64,000 nt of DNA from Chelativorans multitrophicus. Its GTDB lineage: Bacteria > Pseudomonadota > Alphaproteobacteria > Rhizobiales > Rhizobiaceae. A model generated the notes under the pieces. It ran no database searches. It was not told the origin of the DNA and saw only the letters and a list, made by a program, of their open reading frames with translations. Below are positions 28,716 to 39,986 of this stretch, one piece after another; position 1 is the stretch's first letter, and each line of letters begins with the position of its first letter. Made by a program: the position numbers and the translations under genes. The stretch is from assembly GCF_011317445.1 (NCBI RefSeq), contig NZ_JAAAPL010000002.1, forward strand, positions 682,001 through 746,000. Reading direction: 5' to 3'.

Positions 28716-29267
28716 ACGCCGCCAGTCTGCGGAGGCGATTCGGTAAAGGACGTGACGCTTGAGCCACGGATGGGTGTCGGGCACGCCGGGGTGATCGAAG
28801 TCCCCGCCAACGATCTCGCGCATGCCGATGCGCCTCATGACGGCGATGGAACGCGCGTTGTTCCATACGGCGAAGGAAACGATCTCCTCAAGATGGAGCG
28901 TTTCGAAGCCGAAGCTCAGCCAGGCGCAGGCGGCTTCCGTCGCATAGGATTTGCCCCAGAATTCCGGCGCAAGCCGCCAGCCGATCTCCACCGTTCCGTC
29001 CGGCAGCGAGGGAATGCCGACGGCAGGACGCAGCCCGATAAAGCCGATGCACGCACCGTCCGACTTCAGTTCCGCGGCGGCAAAGCCATATCCGAGCCGG
29101 GAGATCTCATCCCGCAACCGGTCGAAGAGGGCGTCGGATGCCGCGCGGTCGCGTCTGAACGGAAAGAACTCCATCACCTTTTCATCGCAATTGATGCGAT
29201 GAAAAAGGCCGCGGTCGCGCTCCTCCCAATTGCGCAGGATGAGACGGTCGGTGGTGATCGGGTTCAT
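28701..29267 (-). CDS. GNAT family N-acetyltransferase
   Basis: This is a 188-residue acetyltransferase of the RimJ/RimL-like GNAT group. ITTDRLILRNWEERDRGLF at the start and the acetyl-CoA-binding region EIGWRLAPEFWGKSYATEAACAWL are typical, as is NARSIAVMRRIGM near the end. The substrate cannot be told from sequence. It overlaps the 3' end of serB by four bases on the same strand and the 3' end of degP by 15 bases on the opposite strand. Confidence 0.85.
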   Translation of the reverse strand: MNPITTDRLILRNWEERDRGLFHRINCDEKVMEFFPFRRDRAASDALFDRLRDEISRLGYGFAAAELKSDGACIGFIGLRPAVGIPSLPDGTVEIGWRLAPEFWGKSYATEAACAWLSFGFETLHLEEIVSFAVWNNARSIAVMRRIGMREIVGGDFDHPGVPDTHPWLKRHVLYRIASADWRRSVHP

Positions 29268-30151
29268 CGCGCAAAATCGTTGCGGCTATATCCCTGGAGA
29301 TAGAGAAGCGCGGTAAGATCGCCATGGTCGATGCGGATATGCACCTCGGCTGCGACGGCGGGTTTCGCGTGGATTGCCACGCCGGTCCCCGCAAGCCTCA
29401 GCATATCGAGATCGTTGGCGCCGTCGCCCACAGCCATCACCTCGCTTAAATCCAGTTCGAGGCGGGCGGCAATCTCCAGGAGGGCAGCAGCCTTCGCCTG
29501 TCTGCCCAGGATCGGTTCCACCACCGTTCCCGCCAGTTTGCCGCTTTGAATGACAAGCTGGTTGGCCCGGTGCTCGTGGAAGCCGAGCAGAGCCGCGATC
29601 CGGCCGGTGAAAATGTCGAAACCGCCTGAAACGAGCGCCGTATAAGCACCGGCATTGCGCATGGTGGCGATCAGTTCGCGACCGCCTGCGGCCAGTGTTA
29701 TCCGGCCGGTGATCACCTGCTCGATGACTTCCAGCTGAAGGCCTTCAAGAAGCGCCACGCGCTCGCGCAGGGCCGGCTCGAATGCGATTTCCCCGTTCAT
29801 CGCGCGCGCTGTGATGGCCGCCACATGATCCTTGATGCCTATTTCGTCGGCCAGCTCATCGATGCATTCCTGATCGATCATGGTGGAATCCATGTCGGCG
29901 ATGAGCATTTTCTTGCGGCGAGCCTGAGATGGCTGTACCGCGACATCCACTGGGGTGCCGGCCACGGCCTCGCGCAGGATTGCTTCTGCTTCTTCCTGTC
30001 TGGCGTCGTCGGGAAGCATTAGATCGCAGGCGATGGATTCATCCAGCCATCTGACTTCGCTTGCACCGACAGCGCGGCTCGCCATATTCGCCAGGGGCAG
30101 GCTCACGGCTGGTGACCGCGGGTTGGAGATGAGCGTTGCGACGAGGGCCAT
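29264..30151 (-). CDS. serB: Phosphoserine phosphatase
   Basis: SerB removes phosphate from phosphoserine, the last step of serine synthesis. The 295-residue HAD-superfamily enzyme has motif I in [20 protein letters not shown], motif II in [12 protein letters not shown], and motif IV in [14 protein letters not shown]. An N-terminal region of about 90 residues corresponds to the ACT-like domain of the longer SerB type. The ATG (complement of 30149-30151) shares bases with the ATG of the divergent miaA gene. GNAT follows with a four-base overlap. Confidence 0.93.
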   Translation of the reverse strand: MALVATLISNPRSPAVSLPLANMASRAVGASEVRWLDESIACDLMLPDDARQEEAEAILREAVAGTPVDVAVQPSQARRKKMLIADMDSTMIDQECIDELADEIGIKDHVAAITARAMNGEIAFEPALRERVALLEGLQLEVIEQVITGRITLAAGGRELIATMRNAGAYTALVSGGFDIFTGRIAALLGFHEHRANQLVIQSGKLAGTVVEPILGRQAKAAALLEIAARLELDLSEVMAVGDGANDLDMLRLAGTGVAIHAKPAVAAEVHIRIDHGDLTALLYLQGYSRNDFAR

Positions 30152-31058
30152 GAAAGAATCCGCCGAAAGTGGAAAACCGATGTTGAAAGGCGCCACCCTG
30201 ATAGCCGGGCCTACGGCCAGCGGCAAGTCGGCGCTGGCGCTTCAAATGGCGCGGGAAAGAGATGGCGTCATCGTGAACGCGGACTCGATGCAGGTTTACT
30301 CAGTATTGCATCTCCTGACCGCGCGGCCCGGCCCGGAGGAACTCGCCATGGCGCCGCACCGGCTCTATGGTCACGTTCCTCCAAGCAAGCCTTATTCCAC
30401 CGGCCGCTGGATCAGCGATGTGAGAGAGCTTATCGAGGCGGAAGCGCTCGCAAGGAGGGCGGTTATCTTTGTGGGCGGCACCGGGCTTTATTTTCGAGCG
30501 CTGACCGAGGGGCTGTCGCCGATGCCGGAGATACCCGAGGCGGTGCGAATACGCTGGCGCAAGCGGCTGGCGGAAGAAGGAGGAGAGGCGCTGCATCGGC
30601 TGCTGGGCGAAGCAGATCCCCTTGCCGCCAGCCGTATTCGCCCTTCCGATAGCCAGCGCATCGTGCGTGCTCTGGAAGTGGTGGAAGCCTCCGGCCGGCC
30701 GATCAGCTATTGGCAAGGGCAGGCTTCACATCCGCTGGTTGATATGACCTCCTGCCGAAAGATCGTTCTGATGCCTGACAGGAACACGCTTGCGAGCAGG
30801 ATCGAAAAGCGTTTCGATCAGATGCTGCGGCACGGCGCCGTGGAAGAGGTGAAACAGCTGCTTGCGCTTGATCTGCCCCCTTCCATGCCGGCGATGAAGG
30901 CGATCGGCGTACGCGAGATTTCAGCGGTATTGGCAGGTGAAATCAGCCTAGATGAGGCCGGTTCACGCGCCATCGCGGCGACCAGGCAATACGCGAAGCG
31001 GCAAATAACGTGGTTTCGTCATCAACTCGGGCCGGATTGGGAGCATATGCCCGTTTGA
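30150..31058 (+). CDS. miaA: tRNA dimethylallyltransferase
   Basis: MiaA attaches a dimethylallyl group to adenine 37 of tRNAs that read codons starting with U. The 302-residue product has the P-loop [15 protein letters not shown], the NADSMQVY motif, [16 protein letters not shown], and the conserved [15 protein letters not shown]. The ATG at 30150 is chosen as the first in frame; the ATG at 30180 ([11 protein letters not shown]) would give 292 residues and clear the overlap with serB, and cannot be excluded. It is divergent from serB. Confidence 0.94.
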   Translation: MKESAESGKPMLKGATLIAGPTASGKSALALQMARERDGVIVNADSMQVYSVLHLLTARPGPEELAMAPHRLYGHVPPSKPYSTGRWISDVRELIEAEALARRAVIFVGGTGLYFRALTEGLSPMPEIPEAVRIRWRKRLAEEGGEALHRLLGEADPLAASRIRPSDSQRIVRALEVVEASGRPISYWQGQASHPLVDMTSCRKIVLMPDRNTLASRIEKRFDQMLRHGAVEEVKQLLALDLPPSMPAMKAIGVREISAVLAGEISLDEAGSRAIAATRQYAKRQITWFRHQLGPDWEHMPV

Positions 31059-31184
31059 GATTGGCAGCCGGGTATCTCTCTGGTGGAAAAATTATGGAAA
31101 GCCACAATCTTCAGTTTTCAATTAATTTCATATAAGCCCTCTCTGTGCCAACAACTTACAGATGTATTTTGCGTGGGTGGGGGC

Positions 31185-31964
31185 ATGCGTTTCCATAAGG
31201 CAGAATCCGCATTTTTTGTTTTCATCGGTCTGGTTCTCTCGGCCGGCGTCACGCTGGCTGGCGCCTATGGCGTCATGAGCACCAGTACCCACGCGGCGCT
31301 TGCGAAAGAAATCGACGAGTTTGCCTGGCTTTTGCTCGCGACGGGCATATTGCTCGGCGCGGCAATCATTTTCGGCCTATTCTTCATTTATCCGATCATT
31401 CGGACCCAGGTGAAGGTGGAAGGCAAGCTTCGAGCCATGACCGAGACGTTGAGCGCGTGGTCGGAATCGCTGGAATACGCCGCCTTCACGGACAGTCTCA
31501 CCGGAACGTATAATCGCCGGTACTTCGATGATGCCCTGGCCGAATATTTGCTGGAGTTCGGCCGCATCCATAAGCCTGTGGGGCTGATCATCCTCGATCT
31601 CGACCACTTCAAGCAGGTTAACGACGCCTATGGTCATGATATCGGCGACGAGGTTTTGCGCCGGGTCGCCCGCTGTCTGCAAGAGCTGACGCGCCATGAT
31701 GACGTGGTGGCGCGTCTCGGAGGAGAGGAGTTCGCAATCCTCGCGCCGAATATGGACGAGCAGGGGCTGGCGAAACTGGGAGAGCGCGCTCGCCAGGCCA
31801 TATCGGCGCTGGCCGTGAATGCGGGCAATATCCGGCTTCGAATCTCAACCAGCGTGGGCCTGGCAGTGTGGGACGGGAACGAAAGTGTGGAGGAATTTTA
31901 TCGCCGCGCTGACCGCATGCTCTATCAGGCGAAACGCATGGGAAGGAATCGCGTTTGCGCCTGA
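31185..31964 (+). CDS. GGDEF domain diguanylate cyclase, membrane-anchored
   Basis: This protein probably makes cyclic di-GMP. Its 259 residues begin with two membrane segments, about residues 8-31 (FVFIGLVLSAGVTLAGAYGV) and 45-68 (WLLLATGILLGAAIIFGLFF). The C-terminal GGDEF domain has DSLTGTYNRRYF, DLDHFKQVNDAYGHDIGDEVL and the active loop RLGGEEFA. An RxxD product-inhibition site, RHDD, lies exactly five residues before GGEEF. The start at 31185 follows GGTGGGGG; an ATG at 31083 adds 34 unconserved residues. There is no sensory domain other than the short loop between the membrane segments. Confidence 0.9.
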   Translation: MRFHKAESAFFVFIGLVLSAGVTLAGAYGVMSTSTHAALAKEIDEFAWLLLATGILLGAAIIFGLFFIYPIIRTQVKVEGKLRAMTETLSAWSESLEYAAFTDSLTGTYNRRYFDDALAEYLLEFGRIHKPVGLIILDLDHFKQVNDAYGHDIGDEVLRRVARCLQELTRHDDVVARLGGEEFAILAPNMDEQGLAKLGERARQAISALAVNAGNIRLRISTSVGLAVWDGNESVEEFYRRADRMLYQAKRMGRNRVCA

Positions 31965-31990
31965 GGAGCCTCGGATCTCGCCATCGCTGA

Positions 31991-32812
31991 CTAGCGCTGG
32001 TTTCTTTCGTCCTCCACCAGATCGTCAAGGAGGCGGCTCATTTCCTCCTCGATCGAGGTTTCCTGGCGTTGGGGCACTGGTTCGGTCGTGGGCGCCTGTT
32101 GTCGCGGCGCGTCCGAAGCGGGCCGGATCTCTTCAAGAAATGCGGTATCGATCTCGTTTTCACGCGTGAGCGCCGGGGGACCGTCCTCACGCAACCCGCC
32201 GGTGGGTCCGGTGGGCGGGGTTTGTAATTGGTCCGGGCGCGCCGCGGGCGCTTCCGTGGGGCGGGGGCGTTGCTCGACCGGCAGAGGAGGAGGAGCAATC
32301 GGCGCTTCCCGGCGCTGCTGCTGTTGAGGTGCGGCGGCAGGTTCGCTGCGTGGAGAAGGAGATTCCGGGCGTGGAGCAAGATTCCGGACTGGAGAGGGCT
32401 GGCTCCTCTGCGCTTCCGTCGGGCGCGGCGGCACCGGCGAGGTGGGCGAAAGCGAAGGAGCAGGCCGCGCCTGCTGCGGTTCGCGCCGCTGCTGTTGCGC
32501 GGCCGCTGCAGCGGTATATGGGCGGATGTTCTGCTCCACCACAATGTCTGTCGGACCGCCAATCAAAATGAGATGCTCGATCTCGTCGCGGCGCACGAGC
32601 ACCAGGCGCCGTCGCTCGTCGACAGCGGCCGCATCGATCACGGCAAGCCGCGGCACGCGATGACGTCCCCCCAATACGAAGGTTCCGGCGCCGCGGTTAC
32701 GAATGATACGGATGACGATCAGCAGAATGACGAGGAGGACAAGTGCCGCAATCGTCCAAATCGCCGCTGTGGCAAATCCTCCACTCATCATACCGCCGAG
32801 CGACTCATTCAT
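31991..32812 (-). CDS. FliO/MopB-like membrane protein with long proline-rich tail
   Basis: This is a 273-residue protein with one N-terminal membrane segment (residues about 14-35, AAIWTIAALVLLVILLIVIRI). It is followed by a region of about 60 residues resembling the FliO/MopB domain: FVLGGRHRVPRLAVIDAAAV, RRLVLVRRDEIEHLILIGGP and TDIVVEQNI. The remaining 170 residues are Pro, Ala, Arg and Gln rich and probably disordered. FliO helps assemble the flagellar export gate, but no flagellar gene is nearby, so the function is open. The ATG at 32812 is chosen because the membrane segment then begins shortly after it. It converges with the diguanylate cyclase gene and is divergent from cckA. Confidence 0.7.
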   Translation of the reverse strand: MNESLGGMMSGGFATAAIWTIAALVLLVILLIVIRIIRNRGAGTFVLGGRHRVPRLAVIDAAAVDERRRLVLVRRDEIEHLILIGGPTDIVVEQNIRPYTAAAAAQQQRREPQQARPAPSLSPTSPVPPRPTEAQRSQPSPVRNLAPRPESPSPRSEPAAAPQQQQRREAPIAPPPLPVEQRPRPTEAPAARPDQLQTPPTGPTGGLREDGPPALTRENEIDTAFLEEIRPASDAPRQQAPTTEPVPQRQETSIEEEMSRLLDDLVEDERNQR

Positions 32813-32998
32813 CAAATTTCCAGTCTCCGTTGATCCTAAAGGATCTATAACTAGGCGCTGATACGGGATGCGGCAACCCGGAATCGCCCATTCCACGGGG
32901 ATTGACGGCCTGAAGCGCCCAGCCACCTTGCGCCGTCACACGGCACTGATATATGCGGATGCAAGGATGGGGCCGCGTAAACCGGCGCGAGGGAAGGG

Positions 32999-35599
32999 AT
33001 GGCCAAACAAAATGGCACAGAAGCGGAGACGGCTCCCATCATCGACCAGGGGATAAGGCCGGGCATTCTGACACGGCTGATCGTCTTTATCGTCGTGCTG
33101 ACCGGCTCCGCGCTGGTGATCGGCCTATTCCAGGATCGCCTGGGCGACAGCTTCCTGCTTGGCGTGCTCGGCGTGCTCGCCATGATCGGCGTCGGCTATC
33201 TCTTTGCCAGCGCGATCGGGCTCATTCAAATGGCGCGCCGCTCGTCCGGGGACGAGCTTTCCCGGTCCTTTGTCGATTCCATGCCCGAGGGCCTGCTGGT
33301 GGCCGACACCAAAGGGCGAATCCTCTATGCCAACAGCGCCTATGCGCAGCTTACCGGCGCGGGCTCGGCGACCGACGTCAAGGCGATTGAAGCACTGCTG
33401 TCGGACAACACGGAAGCCGCCCCTACGCTCGAAAGGCTGGCGGCGGGCCTGCGTGACGGAAAGGCCGGAGACGGCGAGTTCCGGCTTTCGCGGCCGATCC
33501 GGCCAGGAGCCGAGCCCGGCGCGCGCTGGTATCGCGTCTGGGCGCGCATCTTCAAGGTGCCTGGCCACCGCATGCCGCTTTCAGCGTGGCAGATCACCGA
33601 CATTTCCAGTGAGCGCGCGGAACAGGAGCGCTTCTTCCTCGACCTGCAGAAAGCAATCGACCACCTCGACCAGGCGCCGGCAGGCTTTTTCGCCGCCGAT
33701 GCCGACGGGCGCATCACCTATCTCAACGCGACGCTGGCGGAGTGGCTGGGAGTGGATCTTGCCAATTTCGTTCCGGGCCAGATTTCGTTGGCGCAGATCG
33801 TAGCGGGCGACGGGATGGCGCTTGTCCAGGCGGTGAAGGCCGAACAGGGCGAATGGCGCAGCGCCGTCATCGACCTCGACCTTGCCACGATGCGCGGAGA
33901 GGTTCTGCCGGTGCGGTTCCTGCATCGGGTCAGCGGTTTGCGCGACAGCTCGCCCGGTCCAACCCGCACGATCGTGCTCAATCGCACTCTGGGCGAGGAT
34001 TCGTCGGCGGATCTGCGTGCGTCCGAGGTGCGGTTCACGCGCTTCTTCAATTCGACTCCCATGGCGATCGCCAGTGTCGACCAGGAGGGGCGCATCCTGC
34101 GCACGAACGCGCCGTTCCTGTCGCTCTTCTCGACCGTCGTCGATCGCGATGCGGTCGATCGGCGCATCCGGCTCGACATGGTTATGCATAAACGCGACCG
34201 CGAGGCTTTCGCGCTTGCGCTCGAAAAGGCGAAACAGCGTCAGGCGGATATCTCGCCCATCGACACGGTGCTTCCGGACAATGAGGAGCGTCATCTGCGC
34301 TTCTACGTGAATGCCGTGGCAGATCCCGGAGGGGAGGCGGCCGAAGAGGCCGCCATTGTCTACGCGGTCGAAACCACCGAGCAGAAGGCGCTTGAGGCGC
34401 AGATGGCGCAAAGCCAGAAAATGCAGGCGGTGGGTCAGCTTGCAGGCGGGATTGCACACGACTTCAACAATGTGCTGACCGCCATCATCATGGCTTCCGA
34501 CCTTTTGTTGACGAACCACCGGCCGTCAGACCCGTCTTTCCCGGACATCATGAACATCAAGCAGAATGCCAATCGCGCGGCCTCGCTGGTGCGCCAGCTT
34601 CTGGCTTTCTCGCGGCGGCAGACATTGAGGCCCGAGGTGCTGAACCTCACGGATGTTTTGGCTGACATCCGGATGCTGCTTTCGCGGCTCGTCGGCAACG
34701 ATGTTTCGCTGTCGGTCGAGCATGGGCAGGATCTTTGGCCGGTAAAGGCTGATATCGGCCAGTTCGAACAGGTGATCGTAAACCTGGCCGTGAACGCGCG
34801 CGATGCAATGCCCGAGGGCGGACAGCTGAAGATCCGCACAAGGAACGTAACGGCCGAGGATTGCGCAAAGTACCCCTATCGGGAACTTCAGCCGGCCGAT
34901 TATGTGGTGGTGGAGGTGGAGGATACGGGCACCGGCATTGCGCCTGATGTGCAGAAGAAGATTTTCGAGCCGTTTTTCACCACGAAGGAGGTCGGCAAGG
35001 GCACGGGCCTCGGCTTGTCGATGGTTTACGGGATAGTTAAGCAGACCGGCGGCTTCATCTACTGCGATTCGGAGGTCGGGAAGGGGACCACATTCCGTAT
35101 CTTCCTGCCGCGCCACCTGCAGATTGAGACGGAAGCGAGCCAGGAAAGGGCAGGCGCGACCGCCAAGGCAAACGGCGCCACCGAACCGGCACAGAAGGCA
35201 AAGCAGGAAAGCCGCGATCTCTCCGGCTCAGCGCGGGTGCTTCTGGTCGAGGACGAAGATGCCGTCAGGATGGGCAGCGTGCGCGCACTCACCTCGCGCG
35301 GCTATGAGGTCCACGAAGCCAGTTCCGGAACGGAGGCTCTGGAGATTTTCCATACGCTCGAGGGCAAGGTGGACATCGTCGTTTCAGATGTGGTGATGCC
35401 GGAGATGGACGGACCGACGCTGCTGCGCGAGTTGCGCAAGGTCCAGCCTGGAATCAAATTCATTTTTGTCTCGGGCTATGCTGAAGATGCGTTCGCCAAG
35501 AACCTGCCCGAGGACGCCATTTTCGGGTTCCTTCCGAAGCCGTTCTCCCTCAAGCAGTTGGCGACTACTGTTAAAGAGATGCTTGAGCAGGACGCGTAG
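32999..35599 (+). CDS. cckA: Cell cycle hybrid sensor histidine kinase CckA
   Basis: CckA is the bifunctional kinase and phosphatase that feeds the ChpT-CtrA-CpdR phosphorelay controlling the alphaproteobacterial cell cycle. The 866-residue protein has two membrane segments (residues about 25-45 and 52-78), PAS regions ([20 protein letters not shown] and [20 protein letters not shown] among them), a histidine kinase core with phospho-acceptor His487 in [14 protein letters not shown], ATPase boxes [17 protein letters not shown] and GLGLSMVYG, and a receiver domain with Asp797 in [13 protein letters not shown]. The ATG follows GAGGGAAGGG. It converges with pncB. Confidence 0.95.
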   Translation: MAKQNGTEAETAPIIDQGIRPGILTRLIVFIVVLTGSALVIGLFQDRLGDSFLLGVLGVLAMIGVGYLFASAIGLIQMARRSSGDELSRSFVDSMPEGLLVADTKGRILYANSAYAQLTGAGSATDVKAIEALLSDNTEAAPTLERLAAGLRDGKAGDGEFRLSRPIRPGAEPGARWYRVWARIFKVPGHRMPLSAWQITDISSERAEQERFFLDLQKAIDHLDQAPAGFFAADADGRITYLNATLAEWLGVDLANFVPGQISLAQIVAGDGMALVQAVKAEQGEWRSAVIDLDLATMRGEVLPVRFLHRVSGLRDSSPGPTRTIVLNRTLGEDSSADLRASEVRFTRFFNSTPMAIASVDQEGRILRTNAPFLSLFSTVVDRDAVDRRIRLDMVMHKRDREAFALALEKAKQRQADISPIDTVLPDNEERHLRFYVNAVADPGGEAAEEAAIVYAVETTEQKALEAQMAQSQKMQAVGQLAGGIAHDFNNVLTAIIMASDLLLTNHRPSDPSFPDIMNIKQNANRAASLVRQLLAFSRRQTLRPEVLNLTDVLADIRMLLSRLVGNDVSLSVEHGQDLWPVKADIGQFEQVIVNLAVNARDAMPEGGQLKIRTRNVTAEDCAKYPYRELQPADYVVVEVEDTGTGIAPDVQKKIFEPFFTTKEVGKGTGLGLSMVYGIVKQTGGFIYCDSEVGKGTTFRIFLPRHLQIETEASQERAGATAKANGATEPAQKAKQESRDLSGSARVLLVEDEDAVRMGSVRALTSRGYEVHEASSGTEALEIFHTLEGKVDIVVSDVVMPEMDGPTLLRELRKVQPGIKFIFVSGYAEDAFAKNLPEDAIFGFLPKPFSLKQLATTVKEMLEQDA

Positions 35600-35608
35600 G
35601 CGTTATCC

Positions 35609-36913
35609 CTACACCTCTACCGGCTGGTGCACGCGGTTGCGGCTGCCGAAAACGCGCAGATAACGCTGGATCTCCTCAGGCCTGCCGGTTGCCTTTTCCG
35701 GATTGTCGGAGAGCTTCACGGCGGGACGGCCGTTGGCACTGCTTACCTTGCAAACAAGCGATATCGCTTTCAGCCTGTCGATCTTTTCGGGGGCGCAGCC
35801 GTCGAAGTCGTTTGTAAGATTGGTTCCCCAGCCGAAGCTCAGGCGGGAACGGCCCTTGAAGTGCCGATATGTCTGCTCGATTGTATCGACGTCGAGGGCG
35901 TCGGAAAAGATCAGCAGCTTTTCCCGCGGGTCCCGGCCATGTTGCTCCCACCAGGAGATGATGCGCTCGCCGCCTTCGATGGGGGGCGCGCTATCGGGGC
36001 GGAAGCCGGTCCAATCCGCGACCCATCCCGGTGCGTCCTCAAGGAACGATTCGGTTCCGAACGTATCCGGCAGCACGATCAAGAGATTGCCGCCGTAATA
36101 GCTCTGCCAATCCTTGAGGACCTGATAGGGCGAGGCTTTCAGTTCCTCGTCGGAGCTGCTTAGCGCCGCAAGAACCATCGGAAGCTCGTGGGCATTCGTT
36201 CCCAGCGCTTCCAGGTCCGTATCCATGGCCAGCAGCACATTGGACGTGCCGGTGAAGGATTCGCCGATTCCTTCCTTCAAGGCCTCCACGCACCAGCGTT
36301 GCCATAAAAAGGAATGGCGGCGTCGCGTTCCGAAGTCGGAGATGCGAATGTCCGGGTACTTCTTCAGGCGTTCGACCTTTTCCCAGACCTTCGCCTTGGC
36401 GCGAGCGTAGAGCACGTCCAGGGCAAAGCGGCCAAGGGTGCGCATGGCCGCGCGTGAGCGCAATTCGTTGATTATGGCCAGAGCCGGAATTTCCCACATG
36501 GTGGTTTCCATCCAGCGGCCGTAAAAGTGAAGTTCAAACTGACCGTCGCGTCGCCTCAGCTCATATTCAGGCAGTTGGAAATCGGCGAGCCAAGCGAGGA
36601 ACTCGGGGCTGAAGATCTGCTTGCGACCGTAGAAGGAATTGCCGGCGAGCCAGATCATCTCCTTTTTTGAAAAGCGGATCGTGCGGGCGTGGTCTAGCTG
36701 CGCACGCAACTCGGCCTCGTCTATTTCGTCGGCAAGGCGGACGCGATGGTTCCGGTTGGTCAGCGAAAAAGTGGCGTCCACATCCTGGTAGAGGCCCCAA
36801 ATCATTTGGAGCATCAGAAGCTTGTAAAAATCCGTGTCGAGCAAGCTGCGGCAGATGGGATCAAGCTTCCAGGTGTGATTGTAAACCCGGCGTGCGATAT
36901 CGGTAACGGTCAT
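35609..36913 (-). CDS. pncB: Nicotinate phosphoribosyltransferase
   Basis: PncB joins nicotinic acid to phosphoribosyl pyrophosphate, the entry step for NAD salvage. The 434-residue product shows [20 protein letters not shown] near the N-terminus and the core motifs [35 protein letters not shown] and [13 protein letters not shown]. The ATG at 36913 gives the usual length; an in-frame ATG at 37000 adds 29 unconserved residues. It is a single minus-strand gene, converging with cckA (stop codons nine bases apart). NAD kinase starts this window as well, but it is far away, and I infer no operon. Confidence 0.93.
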   Translation of the reverse strand: MTVTDIARRVYNHTWKLDPICRSLLDTDFYKLLMLQMIWGLYQDVDATFSLTNRNHRVRLADEIDEAELRAQLDHARTIRFSKKEMIWLAGNSFYGRKQIFSPEFLAWLADFQLPEYELRRRDGQFELHFYGRWMETTMWEIPALAIINELRSRAAMRTLGRFALDVLYARAKAKVWEKVERLKKYPDIRISDFGTRRRHSFLWQRWCVEALKEGIGESFTGTSNVLLAMDTDLEALGTNAHELPMVLAALSSSDEELKASPYQVLKDWQSYYGGNLLIVLPDTFGTESFLEDAPGWVADWTGFRPDSAPPIEGGERIISWWEQHGRDPREKLLIFSDALDVDTIEQTYRHFKGRSRLSFGWGTNLTNDFDGCAPEKIDRLKAISLVCKVSSANGRPAVKLSDNPEKATGRPEEIQRYLRVFGSRNRVHQPVEV

Positions 36914-37154
36914 GACGCCCTTCGCGCTTGGCCAATTCCGGACCGGCAGGAGCAGATCCTGACGTCCATATTGAGCGCAACCCACACCTCCATGGCGCAA
37001 ATGTCAATCTGGAGGAACGCGGACCGAGACGGAACAATCCAATGCTGGCTGGCGTTCCTTGCCGGCATAGGCTGCCCGAATGGTCGTTCGAACTCCTAAA
37101 AAATTGTGACCGTACCGGGCGAGATTTAACCCGGGGCGATTTTGAGGACCGATC

Positions 37155-37490
37155 ATGGACGGCTTGATTTCAATCCTGCCAACAACCGGCCTAGCGGCCA
37201 GCCTGCTATTTTGCCTTTCGGTGTTGCCATCCGCTGGCCTTGCGCATGAAGCGAAATCGGGATGGGTCTACCCATATGCCTGTTGTTCCGACAATGATTG
37301 CCGTGAAGTGCCGGCCAGTCTCGTTTCCGAGCGTCCGGAAGGCTATGTCATAAAGCTCACGGGTGAGGTGGTCGCTTACTCGGACAAGCGCGTGCGGCAA
37401 TCCCCGGACGGTGTTTATCACTGGTGCTCGATCGCAGGCGCCGACACAACGCGCACCATCTGCCTCTTCGTGCCTCCCAGATCGTTCTAA
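37155..37490 (+). CDS. Small secreted protein, conserved cysteines, unknown function
   Basis: I do not recognise a named family. The 111-residue product has a signal peptide (LAASLLFCLSVLPSAGLAHE, probable cleavage after AGLA near residue 29), so the mature part of about 80 residues should be periplasmic or secreted. It has four cysteines after cleavage, in YPYACCSDNDCREVP and HWCSIAG, plus one in RTICLF. The WCS and TICLF ends resemble hypothetical proteins common in rhizobia. The ATG at 37155 is preceded by TTGAGGACC. It has no obvious partner, being divergent from pncB. Confidence 0.65.
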   Translation: MDGLISILPTTGLAASLLFCLSVLPSAGLAHEAKSGWVYPYACCSDNDCREVPASLVSERPEGYVIKLTGEVVAYSDKRVRQSPDGVYHWCSIAGADTTRTICLFVPPRSF

Positions 37491-37532
37491 GCGCGCACGG
37501 AAATCCGGGAGTACCTGGAGGCTCGTCTTGCG

Positions 37533-37808
37533 TCAGGCACCGTCACGCGGGTCTTCCGATCCGTTGGAGGAAGAGTCGCGTGCCCTTGATCTGGTGGCCT
37601 TAGCCCCGTCGATGACTCCGAAATCCTGAGACTTTGCTCCTGTGGCAACCCGAAGAAAGCCACCGGACGCAAGACCCCGCCTCAACAGTTCACGGACTGC
37701 GGCGGCCCGGCTCGGCATGCGATTCTCAAATCGAAAGTCCTCAAGCGCCTTCAGTTCCTCGGCGCTCAGCATGATCTGCAGACGTTCTGGTCGCTCGAGC
37801 GCAGCCAC
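37533..37808 (-). CDS. Ribbon-helix-helix (CopG-like) putative regulator
   Basis: This is a small basic protein of 91 residues. Its first 50 residues, RLQIMLSAEELKALEDF and then MPSRAAAVRELLRRGLA, fit a ribbon-helix-helix DNA-binding domain: a short strand followed by two helices, of which the second contains the conserved Ala-Val-Arg-Glu-Leu. The rest is a hydrophilic tail rich in Ser, Arg and Asp. Proteins of this type are repressors, often antitoxins, that bind operators as dimers. No toxin gene adjoins it, so its target is unknown. The upstream region (37809-38078) has a direct repeat of GGATTC. Confidence 0.7.
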   Translation of the reverse strand: MAALERPERLQIMLSAEELKALEDFRFENRMPSRAAAVRELLRRGLASGGFLRVATGAKSQDFGVIDGAKATRSRARDSSSNGSEDPRDGA

Positions 37809-38078
37809 CTATAGCCTCCTAACTTTGCTCACTGCGTCGTCTGTGGATTCAGGATTCGTCGTCACTTTTCAAGGTAAATGGTACAGCCAAAAAATTAGTC
37901 AAGTATGGCGAATGAGTAAGTGGCTAGCTTGGGTGCGGCAATGCAGGACAAGCAATGGTAGACTTCTACTAACTATTTGAAGGAACAGGGAAATTCGATT
38001 GCTTATGCAATAGTATGCGGCTATTATCTTCCTTTATCGCGGCTTTCTATCGGCCGCGAGCGGAGCCAGGAGGCCCCC
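37809..38078. other. AT-richer intergenic region between the RHH gene and the 87-residue gene
   Basis: The stretch from about 37860 to 38035 is poorer in G and C than the rest of the window and holds no convincing gene. A direct repeat GGATTC at 37845-37850 and 37852-37857, with GTCGTC on both sides, could be an operator of the ribbon-helix-helix protein. It must also contain the promoter for the small gene at 38079. Confidence 0.45.
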
Positions 38079-38342
38079 ATGCCCCGATTGTCCATAAAGC
38101 TCCTACAGGAATTGCACGCTGCGGTTCGTCGGGCTCTTGAACGTGATCGCCTGCTGAATGTGCCGGCGATTGCCTGGCAGATGAAGGCGCTGTTTCCCAA
38201 CGAAAATATCAGCATCGCTGAACTGGAGGCGGAGGTGATGGCCGCCGGGATGGCGATGGACGCGGCGATGTTGTTTGAACGGCCCGAATCCTATCCGGCG
38301 CACCCTCCACTGCGCGACCCCGAGGGGACGACCCTGCATTGA
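38079..38342 (+). CDS. Hypothetical protein, 87 residues
   Basis: I do not recognise this protein. It is mostly helical (LLQELHAAVRRALERDRLL, then IAWQMKALFPNENISIAELEAEVM), with a proline-rich end (ESYPAHPPLRDPEG). There is no signal peptide or membrane segment. The ATG at 38079 has AGGAGG eight bases upstream, so it is translated from a strong site. Its stop lies three bases from the convergent pccB stop. The low G+C upstream region shared with the ribbon-helix-helix gene suggests an acquired small module. Confidence 0.6.
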   Translation: MPRLSIKLLQELHAAVRRALERDRLLNVPAIAWQMKALFPNENISIAELEAEVMAAGMAMDAAMLFERPESYPAHPPLRDPEGTTLH

Positions 38343-38345
38343 TGC

Positions 38346-39878
<1,533 letters not shown>

Positions 39879-39898
39879 GTGCCCTCCCTCAGACAGAG

Positions 39899-39983
39899 CA
39901 GGCAGCAGCAGGGCAGTGGGGGAACTTGCTCGGTTTCCTATTCGAGGCCCTGCTGCATGCTGCCTTACTCCCTTATTCCCTTG
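39899..39983. repeat. Degenerate 8-bp repeats between gloA and pccB
   Basis: On the minus strand this reads AAGGGAATAAGGGAGTAAGG at one end (39964-39983), which is three imperfect 8-bp units, and the plus strand has GCAGCAGCAGGGCAGTGGGG at the other end (39903-39922). They resemble the CAGTAGGG units around holC but differ in several bases. They fill most of the gap between the gloA stop and the pccB start. Confidence 0.55.
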
Positions 39984-39986
39984 ATG

